DNA from: CAMPKL01 sp963817465
Lineage (GTDB): Bacteria; Acidobacteriota; Terriglobia; Bryobacterales; UBA6623
Length of the DNA: 64,000 nucleotides
Assembly: GCA_963817465.1 (NCBI GenBank)
Contig: CAWFOP010000010.1
Location: forward strand, 315,670-379,669
Direction of reading: 5' to 3'
In this document: positions 8,282 through 17,983 of the stretch, one piece after another
Position numbering within the stretch: the first letter of the stretch is position 1
Layout: every line of letters starts with the position of its first letter
Position numbers and translations under genes: made by a program
Notes under the pieces: model-generated
Told to the model about the DNA's origin: nothing
The model's database searches: none
Seen by the model: only the letters and a program-made list of their open reading frames with translations

Positions 8282-10357
8282 ATGTCGACATCCACGAAAT
8301 CTCTCAAGTATTTTCGACCGCACTATCCTGCGCTCGGCGGGACGCGACGCCTTCTCCAAACTCGACCCGCGCATTCAGGTTCGCAATCCGGTGATGTTCG
8401 TCGTCGGCATCGGCGCCAGCTCTGACGACGCTCCTCTTCTTCGACGCCCTCGGCGGCGAGGGCGAAGCTCCGGCGTGGTTCATTGGCTCGATCACGCTCT
8501 GGCTGTGGTTCACGATTCTGTTCGCAAACTTCGCCGAGGCGATGGCCGAGGGGCGTGGAAAGGCGCAGGCCGACAGCCTGAGAAAGGCCCGCAGCGCCAC
8601 CCCGGCGCGACTCCTGAAGGAGGCTCGGCTACAGCGAGGACTGGCAGGTCATTCGGTCGGATGAGCTGAAGACCGGCGACGTCGTCCTGGTCGACGCCGG
8701 CTGGGTCATTCCCGCCGACGGCGAGGTCGTCGAAGGCGTGGCGTCGGTGGACGAGAGCGCCGTCACGGGAGAGAGTGCGCCCGTGATTCGCGAAAGCGGC
8801 GGCGATCGCTCGAGCGTCACCGGCGGAACGAAGGTGCTCTCTGACTGGCTCGTCATTCGTATCACGACGCAGCCGGGCGAGAGCTTCCTGGATCGCATGA
8901 TCGCGATGGTCGAGGGCGCCGCTCGCCAGAAGACGCCCAACGAGATCGCCTTGACAATCCTGCTGGCGGCGATGACGATCGTCTTCCTGCTGGCGACGGT
9001 GACCTTGCTGCCGTTCTCGCTCTTCAGCGTCGAGGCCGCCGGAGGCGGCGAGCCCGTGACGCTCACAACGCTCGTGGCCCTGCTGGTCTGCCTGATTCCC
9101 ACGACTATCGGCGGTCTGCTTTCGGCAATCGGAATCGCGGGCATGGATCGCATGTTGCAGGCCAACGTGCTCGCCATGTCAGGGCGTGCGGTGGAAGCGG
9201 CGGGCGACGTCGACGTGCTGCTGCTCGACAAGACCGGCACGATCACCCTTGGCAACCGCCAAGCCACTGCCTTCATTCCGGCGCCGGGCGTAGACGAGAA
9301 GGATCTGGCGGACGCCGCGCAGCTCTCCTCACTCTCCGACGAGACGCCGGAAGGTCGCAGCATCGTCGTGCTCGCCAAGACAAGCTTCAACCTCCGGGAG
9401 CGGGACGTCGAAGAGCCTGGGCGCGAAGTTCGTTCCCTTCTCGGCTCGCACCCGCATGAGCGGCGTCGACCTGAATGGCCGGCGGATTCGCAAAGGCGCC
9501 GCCGATGCAATCGAGCAGTTCGTCAAGGATGAGGGCGGCTCTTTCCCCGAGGCGGTCCGCCGCAATGTCGACGCCATTTCAAAACAGGGCGGCACTCCGC
9601 TCGTCGTCGCCGACGGGCCGAAGGCGCTCGGCGTCGTCCAACTCAAGGACGTAGTCAAGGGCGGCATCCGGGAGCGCTTTGGCGAGCTGCGCCGATCCGG
9701 GATCAAGACCGTCATGATTACCGGCGACAACCCGCTCACCGCCGCGGCCATCGCCGCCGAAGCTGGCGTCGACGATTTCCTGGCGGAGGCGACTCCCGAG
9801 AACAAGCTGACGCTGATCCGCAAGTATCAAGACGAAGGACGATGGTTGCGATGACCGGCGACGGGACGAACGATGCGCCGGCGCTCGCGCAGGCCGACGT
9901 CGCCGTCGCGATGAACAGCGGCACGCAGGCCGCCAAGGAAGCCGCCAATCTGGTTGACCTCGACTCGAATCCGACGAAGCTGCTCGAGGTCGTGCGCGTG
10001 GGCAAGCAGATGCTGATCACGCGCGGCGCGCTGACGACGTTCTCGACAGCGAACGACGTCGCCAAGTACTTCGCCATTATCCCGGCCGCTTTTGCGGGCG
10101 TCTATCCGCAGCTCGATGCGTTGAACATCATGGGACTGGCCAATCCGTCCAGCGCCATTATCTCGGCGGTCATCTTCAATGCGCTCATCATCGTCGCCCT
10201 GATCCCGATCGCTTTGCGGGGCGTCGAGTATCGCCCCGACAGCGCCGAAAACCTGCTCAAGCGCCACCTGCTGATCTACGGTCTCGGCGGCGTAGCGGCG
10301 CCTTTCGTCGGCATCAAAATCATCGACATGATTCTGGCAGCGGCCGGAGTCGCGTGA
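8282..10357 (+). pseudogene. kdpB: Potassium-transporting ATPase subunit KdpB, about five frameshifts
   Basis: This is the catalytic P-type ATPase subunit. ATG 8282 follows AAGGAGT. The longest intact piece (8738-9400) holds the actuator motif TGES and the phosphorylation motif DKTGT with its Asp; the later pieces hold MITGDNPLTAAAIAAEAGVD and the hinge motif TGDGTNDAPAL, then the final membrane helices. Shifts lie near 8315, 8425, 8630, 9400 and 9835. Length across frames (about 691 codons) matches normal KdpB, so no segment is lost. Confidence 0.9.
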
Positions 10358-10370
10358 AGGAGAGCTCGTG

Positions 10371-10940
10371 ATGAAGGTAATAAGCCAAGCTTTTCTCTTG
10401 CTGGCGCTCATGAGTGTCCTGCTTGGAATCGTCTATCCGCTCGCGCTGACCGGTGTCGCTCAAGTGGCCATGCCCAAGCGCGCCGGCGGCAGCCTGCTCG
10501 TTCGGTCGGGCCACGTGGTCGGTTCGGAATGGATCGGCCAAAGTTTCGGCGATCCCGGACGCTTCTGGGGGCGCGTCTCGGCGACCGGCCCGGCTCCCTA
10601 CCAAGCGGAAGCGTCGTCAGGCTCGAATCTGAGCCCGTTCGGCGAGGCGTTCCGCGAGCAGGCGACCGCACGACTCGAAGCGCTGCGGGAAGCCGACCCA
10701 GTGAACAGTAAGCCCGTGCCGATCGAGCTGATCACCGCCTCCGGCAGCGGACTCGATCCGCACGTCAGTCCGGAGGCCGCCTACTACCAAGCCGAGCGTG
10801 TAGCTCGGGCTCGAAACTTGGACAAGGCGGACGTCGAGGCGCTCATCGCCGCCCACGTCGAAGGGCGAACGCTCGGAATCCTGGGCCAGCCTCGGGTCAA
10901 CGTGCTCCTGCTCAACATGGCGCTGGAGGACATGCAATGA
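10371..10940 (+). CDS. kdpC: Potassium-transporting ATPase subunit KdpC
   Basis: 189 residues, intact. One N-terminal transmembrane helix (ISQAFLLLALMSVLLGIVYP), then the periplasmic domain with GSEWIGQSF, FWGRVSATGPAPYQAEASSG, SGSGLDPHVSPEAAYYQAERVA and the closing GRTLGILGQPRVNVLLLN; these are the conserved KdpC blocks. ATG 10371 is preferred over GTG 10368 because AGGAG is then 8 nt away. It is the only full-size kdp structural gene in this cluster without a frameshift. Confidence 0.95.
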   Translation: MKVISQAFLLLALMSVLLGIVYPLALTGVAQVAMPKRAGGSLLVRSGHVVGSEWIGQSFGDPGRFWGRVSATGPAPYQAEASSGSNLSPFGEAFREQATARLEALREADPVNSKPVPIELITASGSGLDPHVSPEAAYYQAERVARARNLDKADVEALIAAHVEGRTLGILGQPRVNVLLLNMALEDMQ

Positions 10941-12305
10941 TAGCCGCACCGTGGAGTCGAGGGGATGGAGCGCGGCTCGGTCCCGCCACGTGCGTCGCCT
11001 GCGCCGTTCTGTTGCTGGCGGCGCCTGCGCAGGGGGCGGGCGCTGACGACGATTCGCAGCAGGCTTTGTTCCGCCGCATCGAAGCTTGGAAGCGGAGCTT
11101 CGCGAGGTGAAGGCGCTGGTCGCCGCTCGGGCGGCGCCGACGACGGCGGCGATAGCTGAAACGCAAGAGCAGCCGGTCGTTGCGCCCAGCCGTGCGGAGG
11201 CGCCGTTCGATACTGGAAAGATGGGATTGCTGGTCGATGGTTACTACAGCTACAACTTCAACCAGCCTACCGACGGGCTCAACCCATTGCGCGCCTACGA
11301 CCGCAGGCACAACAGCTTTGGCCTGAATCAAGCATCGCTGGTATTCGAGCGTCAGCCGGAGCCGGAAAAGGGCCAACGGCTCGGAGTGCGCGTGGATCTG
11401 ATGTACGGTCAGGCGACAAATGCGCTCCAGGGAAGCCCGCTCAACGAGCTGCAACCCGACATTTATCGCCCTGTCTTCCAGGCCTACGGGACGTACGTCG
11501 CGCCGATAGGGTCGGGCCTGACGATCGACTTCGGCAAGTGGGCGAGCGCCCTGGGGCTCGAAGGCAACTACACCATCGATCAGGTCAACTATTCGCGATC
11601 GTACCTGTTCAACTTTCTGCCCTTCTATCACTTCGGTTTTCGCACACGGTACGACTTCACCGACGAGTGGGGAGCAAGTTACTGGCTCGTCAACGGCAAC
11701 GGCCAGTCCATGACTTCAACGGGCTCAAGTCGAATGCCTTTTTCTGGCACTGGAATCCGTCGCAGCGCCTCCAGACGAACCTTGCCTACTACGGGGGCAA
11801 CGAGAATCGAACCCGTTTCTCGGATGCTTCGTTCGGACTCGATGGAGAGTCGCAAGGGGTTCCAGGCACAGGCGGAGACAACCTGGACGGAAACCTGCAC
11901 ATCGGCTACGGTCAGGCCCTTTGGAGCGTGACGGACCGGCTGTCCCTGGCGGCGGAGCTTGCCTACATCAACAACCGGGAATCGTCCGCCTCGCCGCCTT
12001 CGACTGCGTTGGGCGGAGGCGCCCTCGTATCCTACGACCTGAGCGACCGCTGGGGCCTCGGCGTTCGCTACGAGCGCGTCTCCGACCGGGGAGGTTTCTT
12101 GACGGGCCGGCGGCAACTGTTGCAGGAGGCGACTTTCACGCTCAGCCAGCGGGTTGCGGAGCGTTTTCTGGTCCGCTACGAAGTCCGCCGCGACACCTCG
12201 AACAAGGCGTTCTTTACGACCGACCGCTCCGACTTCCTCGCTCGCGGGCAGACCACCGCCCTGCTGGGCCTAACATGGTGGCTAGGTCAAGAGGGCGGCT
12301 GGTAG
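10937..12305 (+). pseudogene. Outer-membrane beta-barrel porin embedded in the kdp operon, two frameshifts
   Basis: ATG 10937 overlaps the kdpC stop. The signal peptide (TCVACAVLLLAAPAQGAGA) is followed by a short coiled-coil-like stretch (RRIEALEAELREVKALVAA) and then about 400 residues of alternating amphipathic strands typical of a DUF1597/BBP2-type outer-membrane barrel, ending in an aromatic Trp (LTWWLGQEGGW). Frameshifts lie near 11083 and 11710. A porin between kdpC and kdpD suggests outer-membrane K+ entry tied to Kdp (inference). Confidence 0.75.
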
Positions 12306-12312
12306 GAGCTCA

Positions 12313-15019
12313 ATGGGACTCGATCCGATCACATCGCGGCCCGACCCGGACGAGTTGCTCGCCAGAGTTCAGCAACAGGAGCAGCGGAGCGCGCGCGGAC
12401 GCCTGAAAATCTTCTTCGGCATGGCTGCGGGCGTGGGCAAGACCTATGCGATGCTGCTGGCGGCGCGGCGTCTCCGGGAAGCGGGTCGGGAGGTCGTCGT
12501 GGGCTACGTAGAGCCCCACGGACGGCCTGAAACCGAGGCGCTGCTCGTCGGACTGGAACAGCTTCGCGCGCGCGAGGTCGACTATCGCGGGGCCCGCCTG
12601 CGAGAGTTCGATCTCGACGCCGCCCTGGCGCGGAAGCCCGATGTGATGCTCGTCGACGAGCTGGCGCACACCAACGCTCCCGGGAGCCGGCACGCCAAAC
12701 GCTGGCAGGACGTCGAGGAGCTCCTGGTCGCCGGAATCGACGTCTACACCACCGTCAACGTCCAGCACGTCGAGAGCCTGAACGACGTAGTCGCCGGCAT
12801 CACGGGCGTGCCCGTACGGGAGACTGTTCCCGACTCGTTCCTAGCCCAGTCTGATGAGATCGAGCTGATTGACCTGCCGCCCGACGATCTGCTGCAGCGG
12901 CTGGCGGAAGGCAAAGTCTACGTCCCCGAGCAGGCCAAGCTGGCCACCCAGCGCTTCTTCCGCAAAGGGAACCTCATTGCGCTGCGCGAGATGGCCCTGC
13001 GCAAGGTGGCGGAAACCGTCGATGCGCAGATGCGGGGTTACCGCGCCGAGCACACCGTCCAGGAGACTTGGCCGGTGGCGGAAAGGCTGATGGTCTGCAT
13101 CGGCCCCAGCCCTTTCGCGAAGCAACTAGTGAGGGCGGCCAAACGCACGGCGACGCAGCTCCATGGCGATTGGATTGTCGTCAATGTCCAGACGCCGGAC
13201 TGGAGCCGCCTTTCCGATGAGGTTCGGGGCCGAGTGTATGAGGCGCTTCGCTTGGCGGAGCAGCTCGGCGCCGAAACCGCCACCTTGAGCGGCGACAACG
13301 TCACGACCGAGGTTCTGGCCTTCGCGAGGGCTAGAAACGTCAGCAAGATTCTCATCGGCAAGCCGGCGGAGCCGTTGTGGAAACGGGCCGTACGAGGGTC
13401 GATCCTCGACCGGCTCGTGGAGGCAAGCGGGGAGATCGACGTGTACGCCGTCAGTGCGAGGGGCGAGGGCGCAGAGGCTGCGCCCAACCAAAGGCTGCGC
13501 TCCAAGACTCCTTGGCGGCAGTATGCCGTTGCGGTCCTCGTCGTCGCCGCGTGCACGCTGTTGGGCCTGTCACTCCACCCGAACATCGATCTGGCGGACG
13601 TGGTGATGATCTACCTGCTGGGGGTTGTGGGGGTCTCGATCCGAGCAGCGCGCGGGCCCTGGGCTCACCGCTTGTCTGCTGAGCGCGGCCGCCTTCAACT
13701 TTTTCTTCACGACTCCCTATTACACATTGGCCATCGACCGCACGCAGTTCGTCATCACCTTCGTGGTGATGCTGATCGTCGGCTTGACGATCAGAAGCTT
13801 GACGTACCGAGTCCGCAGCCAGGCGTCGTTCGCCTTGGAGCGGGAGCGGCGGACGCACGCGCTTTTTGAAGCGACTCGATCTCTTTCCGCGGTGGGCTCG
13901 GAGGAGGAGGTGCTCACGAGCGCGGCTCACCATGTCGCCGAGACCTTCGATGTGGGAGTCGCCATCTTTCTGCCAGGAGAAGATTCCCGGGTCGCCGTAC
14001 GGACGACCGCGCGCGACAGCGGCTGGGTCAGCGCCCGCGAGGTCGGCGTCGCCCAATGGGTGGCGGACAACGGGCGTCGAGCCGGCCGAGGAAGCGCGAC
14101 GCTCTCCGGCGCGGAAGCCTCGCATCTGCCCATCCCGGGCGCCGGAGGTCGAACGCTGGGCGCTTTGGCGGCGCGTTCTCCGGACGCGCAGAGCTTTCAG
14201 GACCCCGAGCGGCTACATCTGCTCGAAGCCATTGTCGCGCAAGCGGGAGCGGCACTGGAGCGAACCCGGTTGGCTCGCGTCGCGCAGCAAGCGGAGGTGA
14301 ACGTTGAAACTGAGAGAATGCGCAATGCCCTGCTCAGCGCGGTATCCCACGACCTAAGAACTCCGCTCGCCACCATCCAAGGGGCGTTGAGCGGTGTGTT
14401 GGAACGCGGAGATCGGCTGCCGGCGAACCAACAGAAGGAACTGCTCGAGACCGCCAGAAATGAAGCCGACCGGCTCAACCGGCTTGTCCACAACCTGCTG
14501 GATCTCACCCGGGTCCAGTCGGGCGACATGAAGCTCAACTATGATTGGCATCCGCCCGAGGAGATCATCGGCGCCGCTGTGGCGCAGTTGGAACGGAAGC
14601 TTGTGGGGCGCGAATTGAACATCAACATCGCGCCCGACTTGTCGCTCATGTATGTCGACGGCTTGCTTCTGGAGCAAGTGCTGATCAATTTGCTGGAGAA
14701 CGCGGAGCGCTACAGCCCGGCCGGCTCTCCCGTCGAGATCAAGGCTTACCGAAGCGGAGACTTGGCGATTCTGGAAGTCTGCGATCGCGGCCGAGGATTC
14801 GCAGCCGGCGAAGAGACGCGAGTGTTCGAGCGTTTCTATCGCGCCCAGCCGAACGAGAAGGGCGGGGCCGGCATCGGCTTGACGATTTGCGACGCCATCG
14901 TCCGCTCTCACGGCGGAACCATCGACGCGCACAACCGTGACGGAGGGGGCGCCTGCCTGCGTGTGTCGCTGCCGCTTCCGAAAGATCCGCCGCGGCTCGA
15001 TTTGGAGGCGCAGGCATGA
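12313..15019 (+). pseudogene. kdpD: Sensor histidine kinase KdpD, one frameshift
   Basis: About 901 residues in two frames joined near 13650. Order: N-terminal KdpD domain with Walker A GMAAGVGKT (residues 36-44) and VMLVDELAHTNAPGSRH; a UspA-like domain; transmembrane helices (YAVAVLVVAACTLLGLSL and onward); a GAF-like domain; HisKA with SHDLRTPL (phospho-His); and HATPase with NLLENAERYSP and GAGIGLTICDAI. KdpD senses low K+ or ionic stress and controls KdpE. The single shift falls between the second and third membrane helices. It overlaps kdpE by 4 nt. Confidence 0.9.
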
Positions 15020-15715
15020 CGCCGCCTCCCGTCGTCCTCTTGGTGGAGGACGACCCCGAAATCCGACGCTGGCTCCGCGTCATCCTGGAGGCCGAAGGCT
15101 ATCGCTTGCTCTTCGCAGAGACCGGCGAGCAGGGGGTGATCGAAGCGGCGGCGCGCCAGCCTGAGCTCCTCATTGCTCGATCTCGGACTACCCGACCTCG
15201 ATGGAGTGGAAGTGATCCGCCGCATTCGCGGTTGGAGCAGCACGCCGATCATCGTAATCTCTGCGCGCGGGCAAGAGAAGGATAAGGTCGAAGCGCTGGA
15301 CGCCGGCGCGGACGACTACGTGAGCAAGCCGTTTGGCGTCGGCGAGCTGTTGGCGCGCCTGCGGGTGGCGTTGCGCCATGCAGCGACTGTTCAGAGCGGC
15401 TCCGAACCCACTCGTTTCAAGACCGGCGGCCTGGAGGTCGACTTGGCAGGCCGCCGCGTGCGGGTCGATGGCCGCGACGTCCACCTGACGCCAATCGAGT
15501 ACAAGCTCTTGACCGCCCTCGTCCGGCGCCCCGGGCGTATGCTGACCCACCGGCAACTGCTCAAGGAGGTGTGGGGCCCGAACTTCGTCGAGCACCACAA
15601 CTACTTGCGGGTCCACATGTCCCAACTGCGCCGCAAGATCGAGGCTCAGCCCGCCCGGCCGCGATACATCCTCACGGAACCGGGCGCCGGGTACCGACTT
15701 TCTGAGGAGTCTTGA
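15016..15715 (+). pseudogene. kdpE: Response regulator KdpE, one frameshift
   Basis: An OmpR-type regulator of kdpFABC. Receiver: VVLLVEDDPEIRRWL with the acidic pair, DLGLPDLDG with the phospho-Asp, and ADDYVSKPF with Lys. C-terminal winged helix: HLTPIEYKLLTALVRRPGRM to RYILTEPGAGYRL. The frame changes near 15170, just before the phospho-Asp strand. It otherwise has full normal length, about 232 residues. Confidence 0.9.
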
Positions 15716-15783
15716 CTGCGGCGGGTGCCGTAGACATAGCATGCACGGACGCGTGGGCTGTGCTCATCTCGTTGACGGTAGAG

Positions 15784-16572
15784 TCAGCTCTGCATGCCTT
15801 GACGCAGGGCATCGAGCCGCATTGTCAGCCGCTCCTCGGATGGTTCCCACAGGCCCTCGTGCCGTAAGAACCTGCTGAACTCGACGCTGCTTGGATCGGA
15901 AAATATCACCAGAAATCGCTCAATCAGCGCCAACTCCTTCGGCCGACATAGCCGCGCTGAGTCCGCTCCCAGCAAGAACGCCGGAGCGAATTCGACGTCC
16001 GAAAGTTCGGCGTCGAAGACGGCGTCCGAGAACATGCGGTCGCCGTCCCGCTCGTAGAAGCGCAAGAGGCAGTGGATGTCTTCCAGGTCCTTGGCCCGGC
16101 GGTGGGGATCATCAAGAAAGGAGACCACCTTGAGGAGAAACAGAACAGGCGGCGGAATCACTTTGGCACGGACGTCGGGCGCTACTTCTATTTCGACCGC
16201 GTGCTCAAAGGCGTAGTCGAAACCCGCCAGGCTCATTACCATTCCGCTTCGAGGCCAGGTCAGATGCCCGGCGGCACGGAGCTTCGGACCGGCTGGTAGG
16301 ATGTCCATCCGTGTCGCATTCGGCCCGCGCCACCGCTGCTCCTGGTTCGTATCTCTTGTCCAGCGGGCCGCCGCCAACGCGGACTCAACGCGGTCCAGGT
16401 CGTCGAGGTCCGTGGCGATCGCTACGTCTATGTCTTCCGTATGCCGCGCGCTTTCCGAGAAGAATGCGCGGTAGGCCATGGCCCCCACGACGACCATGTC
16501 CGAGTCGAGGGGCAGGAGGACCCGTTGCAGCGACGAGAGGTCCGCTGCCTGCGCGGGGGATAGCAGACTCAC
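15784..16572 (-). CDS. AbiEii-like nucleotidyltransferase (type IV toxin)
   Basis: 262 residues with a minimal nucleotidyltransferase pattern: VVVGAMAYRAFF followed by TEDIDVAI (the metal-binding DxD), then RMDILPAG and a PPPVLFLLKVVSFLDDPHRRAKDLEDIHCLL helix region as in AbiEii/MNT-type proteins. The start overlaps the stop of the upstream AbiEi-like gene by 4 nt, so the two are translationally coupled. AbiEii toxins are proposed to transfer nucleotides to tRNA; this protein could also be a related non-toxic NTase. Confidence 0.7.
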   Translation of the reverse strand: MSLLSPAQAADLSSLQRVLLPLDSDMVVVGAMAYRAFFSESARHTEDIDVAIATDLDDLDRVESALAAARWTRDTNQEQRWRGPNATRMDILPAGPKLRAAGHLTWPRSGMVMSLAGFDYAFEHAVEIEVAPDVRAKVIPPPVLFLLKVVSFLDDPHRRAKDLEDIHCLLRFYERDGDRMFSDAVFDAELSDVEFAPAFLLGADSARLCRPKELALIERFLVIFSDPSSVEFSRFLRHEGLWEPSEERLTMRLDALRQGMQS

Positions 16573-17630
16573 GGAAGAGAAAACTCCTTGCGAAGCTCTT
16601 CCGCCGCCTCGTGGGCGCGGGGATCAGGCTCGGCCATCAACTCGGCGTAGATGAGCCAAGGATGCGCCACGTTCGTATGGTCCGCCGTTCGCCAATAGAC
16701 GATCTCACCGAACGCCTTGAGCAACGTGATCGGACCGTCCCTGTCCGGCAGCAGGCGCAGCGTCTTCGGCAGGCTGGTCTGATTCGGCGGTACGAAGACA
16801 GTGGCAACATCCCCTCTATAGAACCGCTGAAGCTGATACGCGGCAAGGCTGCCCGTTAGGGCGTAGCGGAGTTGATTGCTTGTTGCAGTGTCCCGGAGAC
16901 GCCCGAGGAAGGACTCAATGTCGCGCTCTGGGGACCGAAAGCGGCCGATCGCGAGCCGAGGGCGGAGGATCTGGCGGTAGCCGGACAAGAGCCGGTCGGC
17001 AACGCCCTTGGCGTCGGAGAACTGGAATCGGTCGCCAATCTTGCGGATCGTTCGATCGTGAAGAAGCTCTCGGCGGGCACTCGCCGCCTTGCTCTTGCTG
17101 ACACCTGCGCGGCCGGCGAACTCGCGCACTGTCCAGGCCGCGGACTCGGGATGTGCCGCAATGGTGAATAGAAGCTGAAGCGTTGCGGGCGTTTCGATGG
17201 GCTCTCGGCCTGCGAGCTGCTTTTCTCGGTTTCCGACGACCGTCCAATGGTAGTGGGGAGCCAGATCGAGGTGGACGTTTCCAGCGAGGTCTGCGAACGC
17301 GACGCCGGCATCCATCAACCGCTGCGCTGTTGGCTGCGGAATGTAGCGCGCGCACAGCAGCATCTTGCGCTTTCGCCTCGCGAGATCTTTGGCCGTGTGG
17401 GCGATAGCACGAGTGACCGCTTCGTCCAGGTAGGAGCGCTTGACCTCCGTCAGCAACTCGTACGCGCCGGCCTCAGTTTTGACCTGGACCGTCGCATCAA
17501 AGCGGTGGGAGCCAAGAGCCGGTTCTTGCGCAATCGCCTCGGCCGCACGGACGAAGGGCAACGAACGCAGTTGGTCGAGGAAGGGAGCTAGCTCCTCTCC
17601 GACCTCCGCTCTGCTGGCCGATCGCGCCAC
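16569..17630 (-). CDS. AbiEi-family antitoxin/regulator with PD-(D/E)XK-like N-terminus
   Basis: 353 residues from GTG 17630. The N-terminal domain has a restriction-endonuclease-like pattern: Asp45 in HRFDATVQV and Glu62-x-Lys64 in LLTEVKRS. A winged helix follows (TVREFAGRAGVSKSKAASARRELLHDRTIRKIG), then a C-terminal AbiEi-like domain (YALTGSLAAYQLQRF...VFVPPNQTSLPKTLRLLPDRDGPITLLK). The start is chosen because a -10 box TATAAT ends 7 nt before it and the homologue at 19460 has ATG at the same place. It probably represses its own promoter through the palindrome at 17647-17665. Confidence 0.72.
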   Translation of the reverse strand: MARSASRAEVGEELAPFLDQLRSLPFVRAAEAIAQEPALGSHRFDATVQVKTEAGAYELLTEVKRSYLDEAVTRAIAHTAKDLARRKRKMLLCARYIPQPTAQRLMDAGVAFADLAGNVHLDLAPHYHWTVVGNREKQLAGREPIETPATLQLLFTIAAHPESAAWTVREFAGRAGVSKSKAASARRELLHDRTIRKIGDRFQFSDAKGVADRLLSGYRQILRPRLAIGRFRSPERDIESFLGRLRDTATSNQLRYALTGSLAAYQLQRFYRGDVATVFVPPNQTSLPKTLRLLPDRDGPITLLKAFGEIVYWRTADHTNVAHPWLIYAELMAEPDPRAHEAAEELRKEFSLP

Positions 17631-17637
17631 GTCCCGA

Positions 17638-17666
17638 ATTATACACTGTCCATTACTAATGGACAA
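17638..17666 (-). promoter_or_regulatory. Leaderless promoter with palindromic operator for abiEi-like gene
   Basis: On the minus strand, TTGTCC (17661-17666) and TATAAT (17638-17643) are 17 bp apart. A perfect 9-bp inverted repeat with one central base, TGTCCATTAGTAATGGACA (17647-17665), covers the -35/-10 spacer. Transcription should begin within a base or two of GTG 17630, leaving no 5' leader. The same palindrome at the same distance precedes the truncated copy at 19460. Confidence 0.75.
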
Positions 17667-17755
17667 GGCACTATCTAGGACAGGGTTGCCGCCTCGGCCG
17701 TGAAAGCCTCGTGTCACCAAACGTGCGCGAGTCGAGGATGAGCCAGGACCCTTCG

Positions 17756-17775
17756 CGTAGTCCGTTTGTAGTCCG
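17756..17775 (+). repeat. Arm-type direct repeat near attR of element 1
   Basis: Identical to the 20 bp at 2484-2503 (GTAGTCCG twice, TTT spacer). It lies about 100 bp inside the right attachment repeat of element 1. Confidence 0.6.
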
Positions 17776-17878
17776 ATAAGGATTGGGAAAACGGGTTCAG
17801 CAGAGATTCTTGGGAAATTGAAGAACCAGGATGGACTTCGCTGCGCTCTATGTTCTTTGTTTTCAATTGAGACTGGAA

Positions 17879-17935
17879 TTCCCAAGCTGAATGTCGCGGG
17901 TTCGATCCCCGTCTCCCGCTCCATGTTTTCAGCAA
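17879..17935 (+). repeat. Attachment repeat: attR of element 1 / attL of element 2
   Basis: 57 bp identical to 2406-2462. It contains only the tRNA 3' half from the anticodon loop on, so it is not a functional tRNA gene. It marks the junction between two tandem elements. Confidence 0.9.
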
Positions 17936-17963
17936 GTTAGGTCCTGTTGGCGCTTTTTGCGAA

Positions 17964-17983
17964 ACACTCCAACACTCCATTAG
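17964..17983 (+). repeat. Arm-type direct repeat at left end of element 2
   Basis: ACACTCCAACACTCCATTAG carries ACACTCC twice. A related pair, CACTCCATT twice, lies at 56434-56455 at the other end of the same element. The motif differs from that of element 1. Confidence 0.5.

Noticed and set aside
6558..10357. Programmed frameshifting in kdpA and kdpB
   Set aside because: About fifteen shifts in both directions without slippery-site patterns cannot be programmed; indels or base errors are simpler.
17631..17924. Upstream extension of the AbiEi-like frame containing ERETGIEPATFSLG, and the overlapping frame with RSGRRGSNPRHSAWE
   Set aside because: These peptides are translations of the tRNA-Gly 3' repeat and its flank; the promoter at 17638-17666 lies inside the extension, so the gene starts at 17630.
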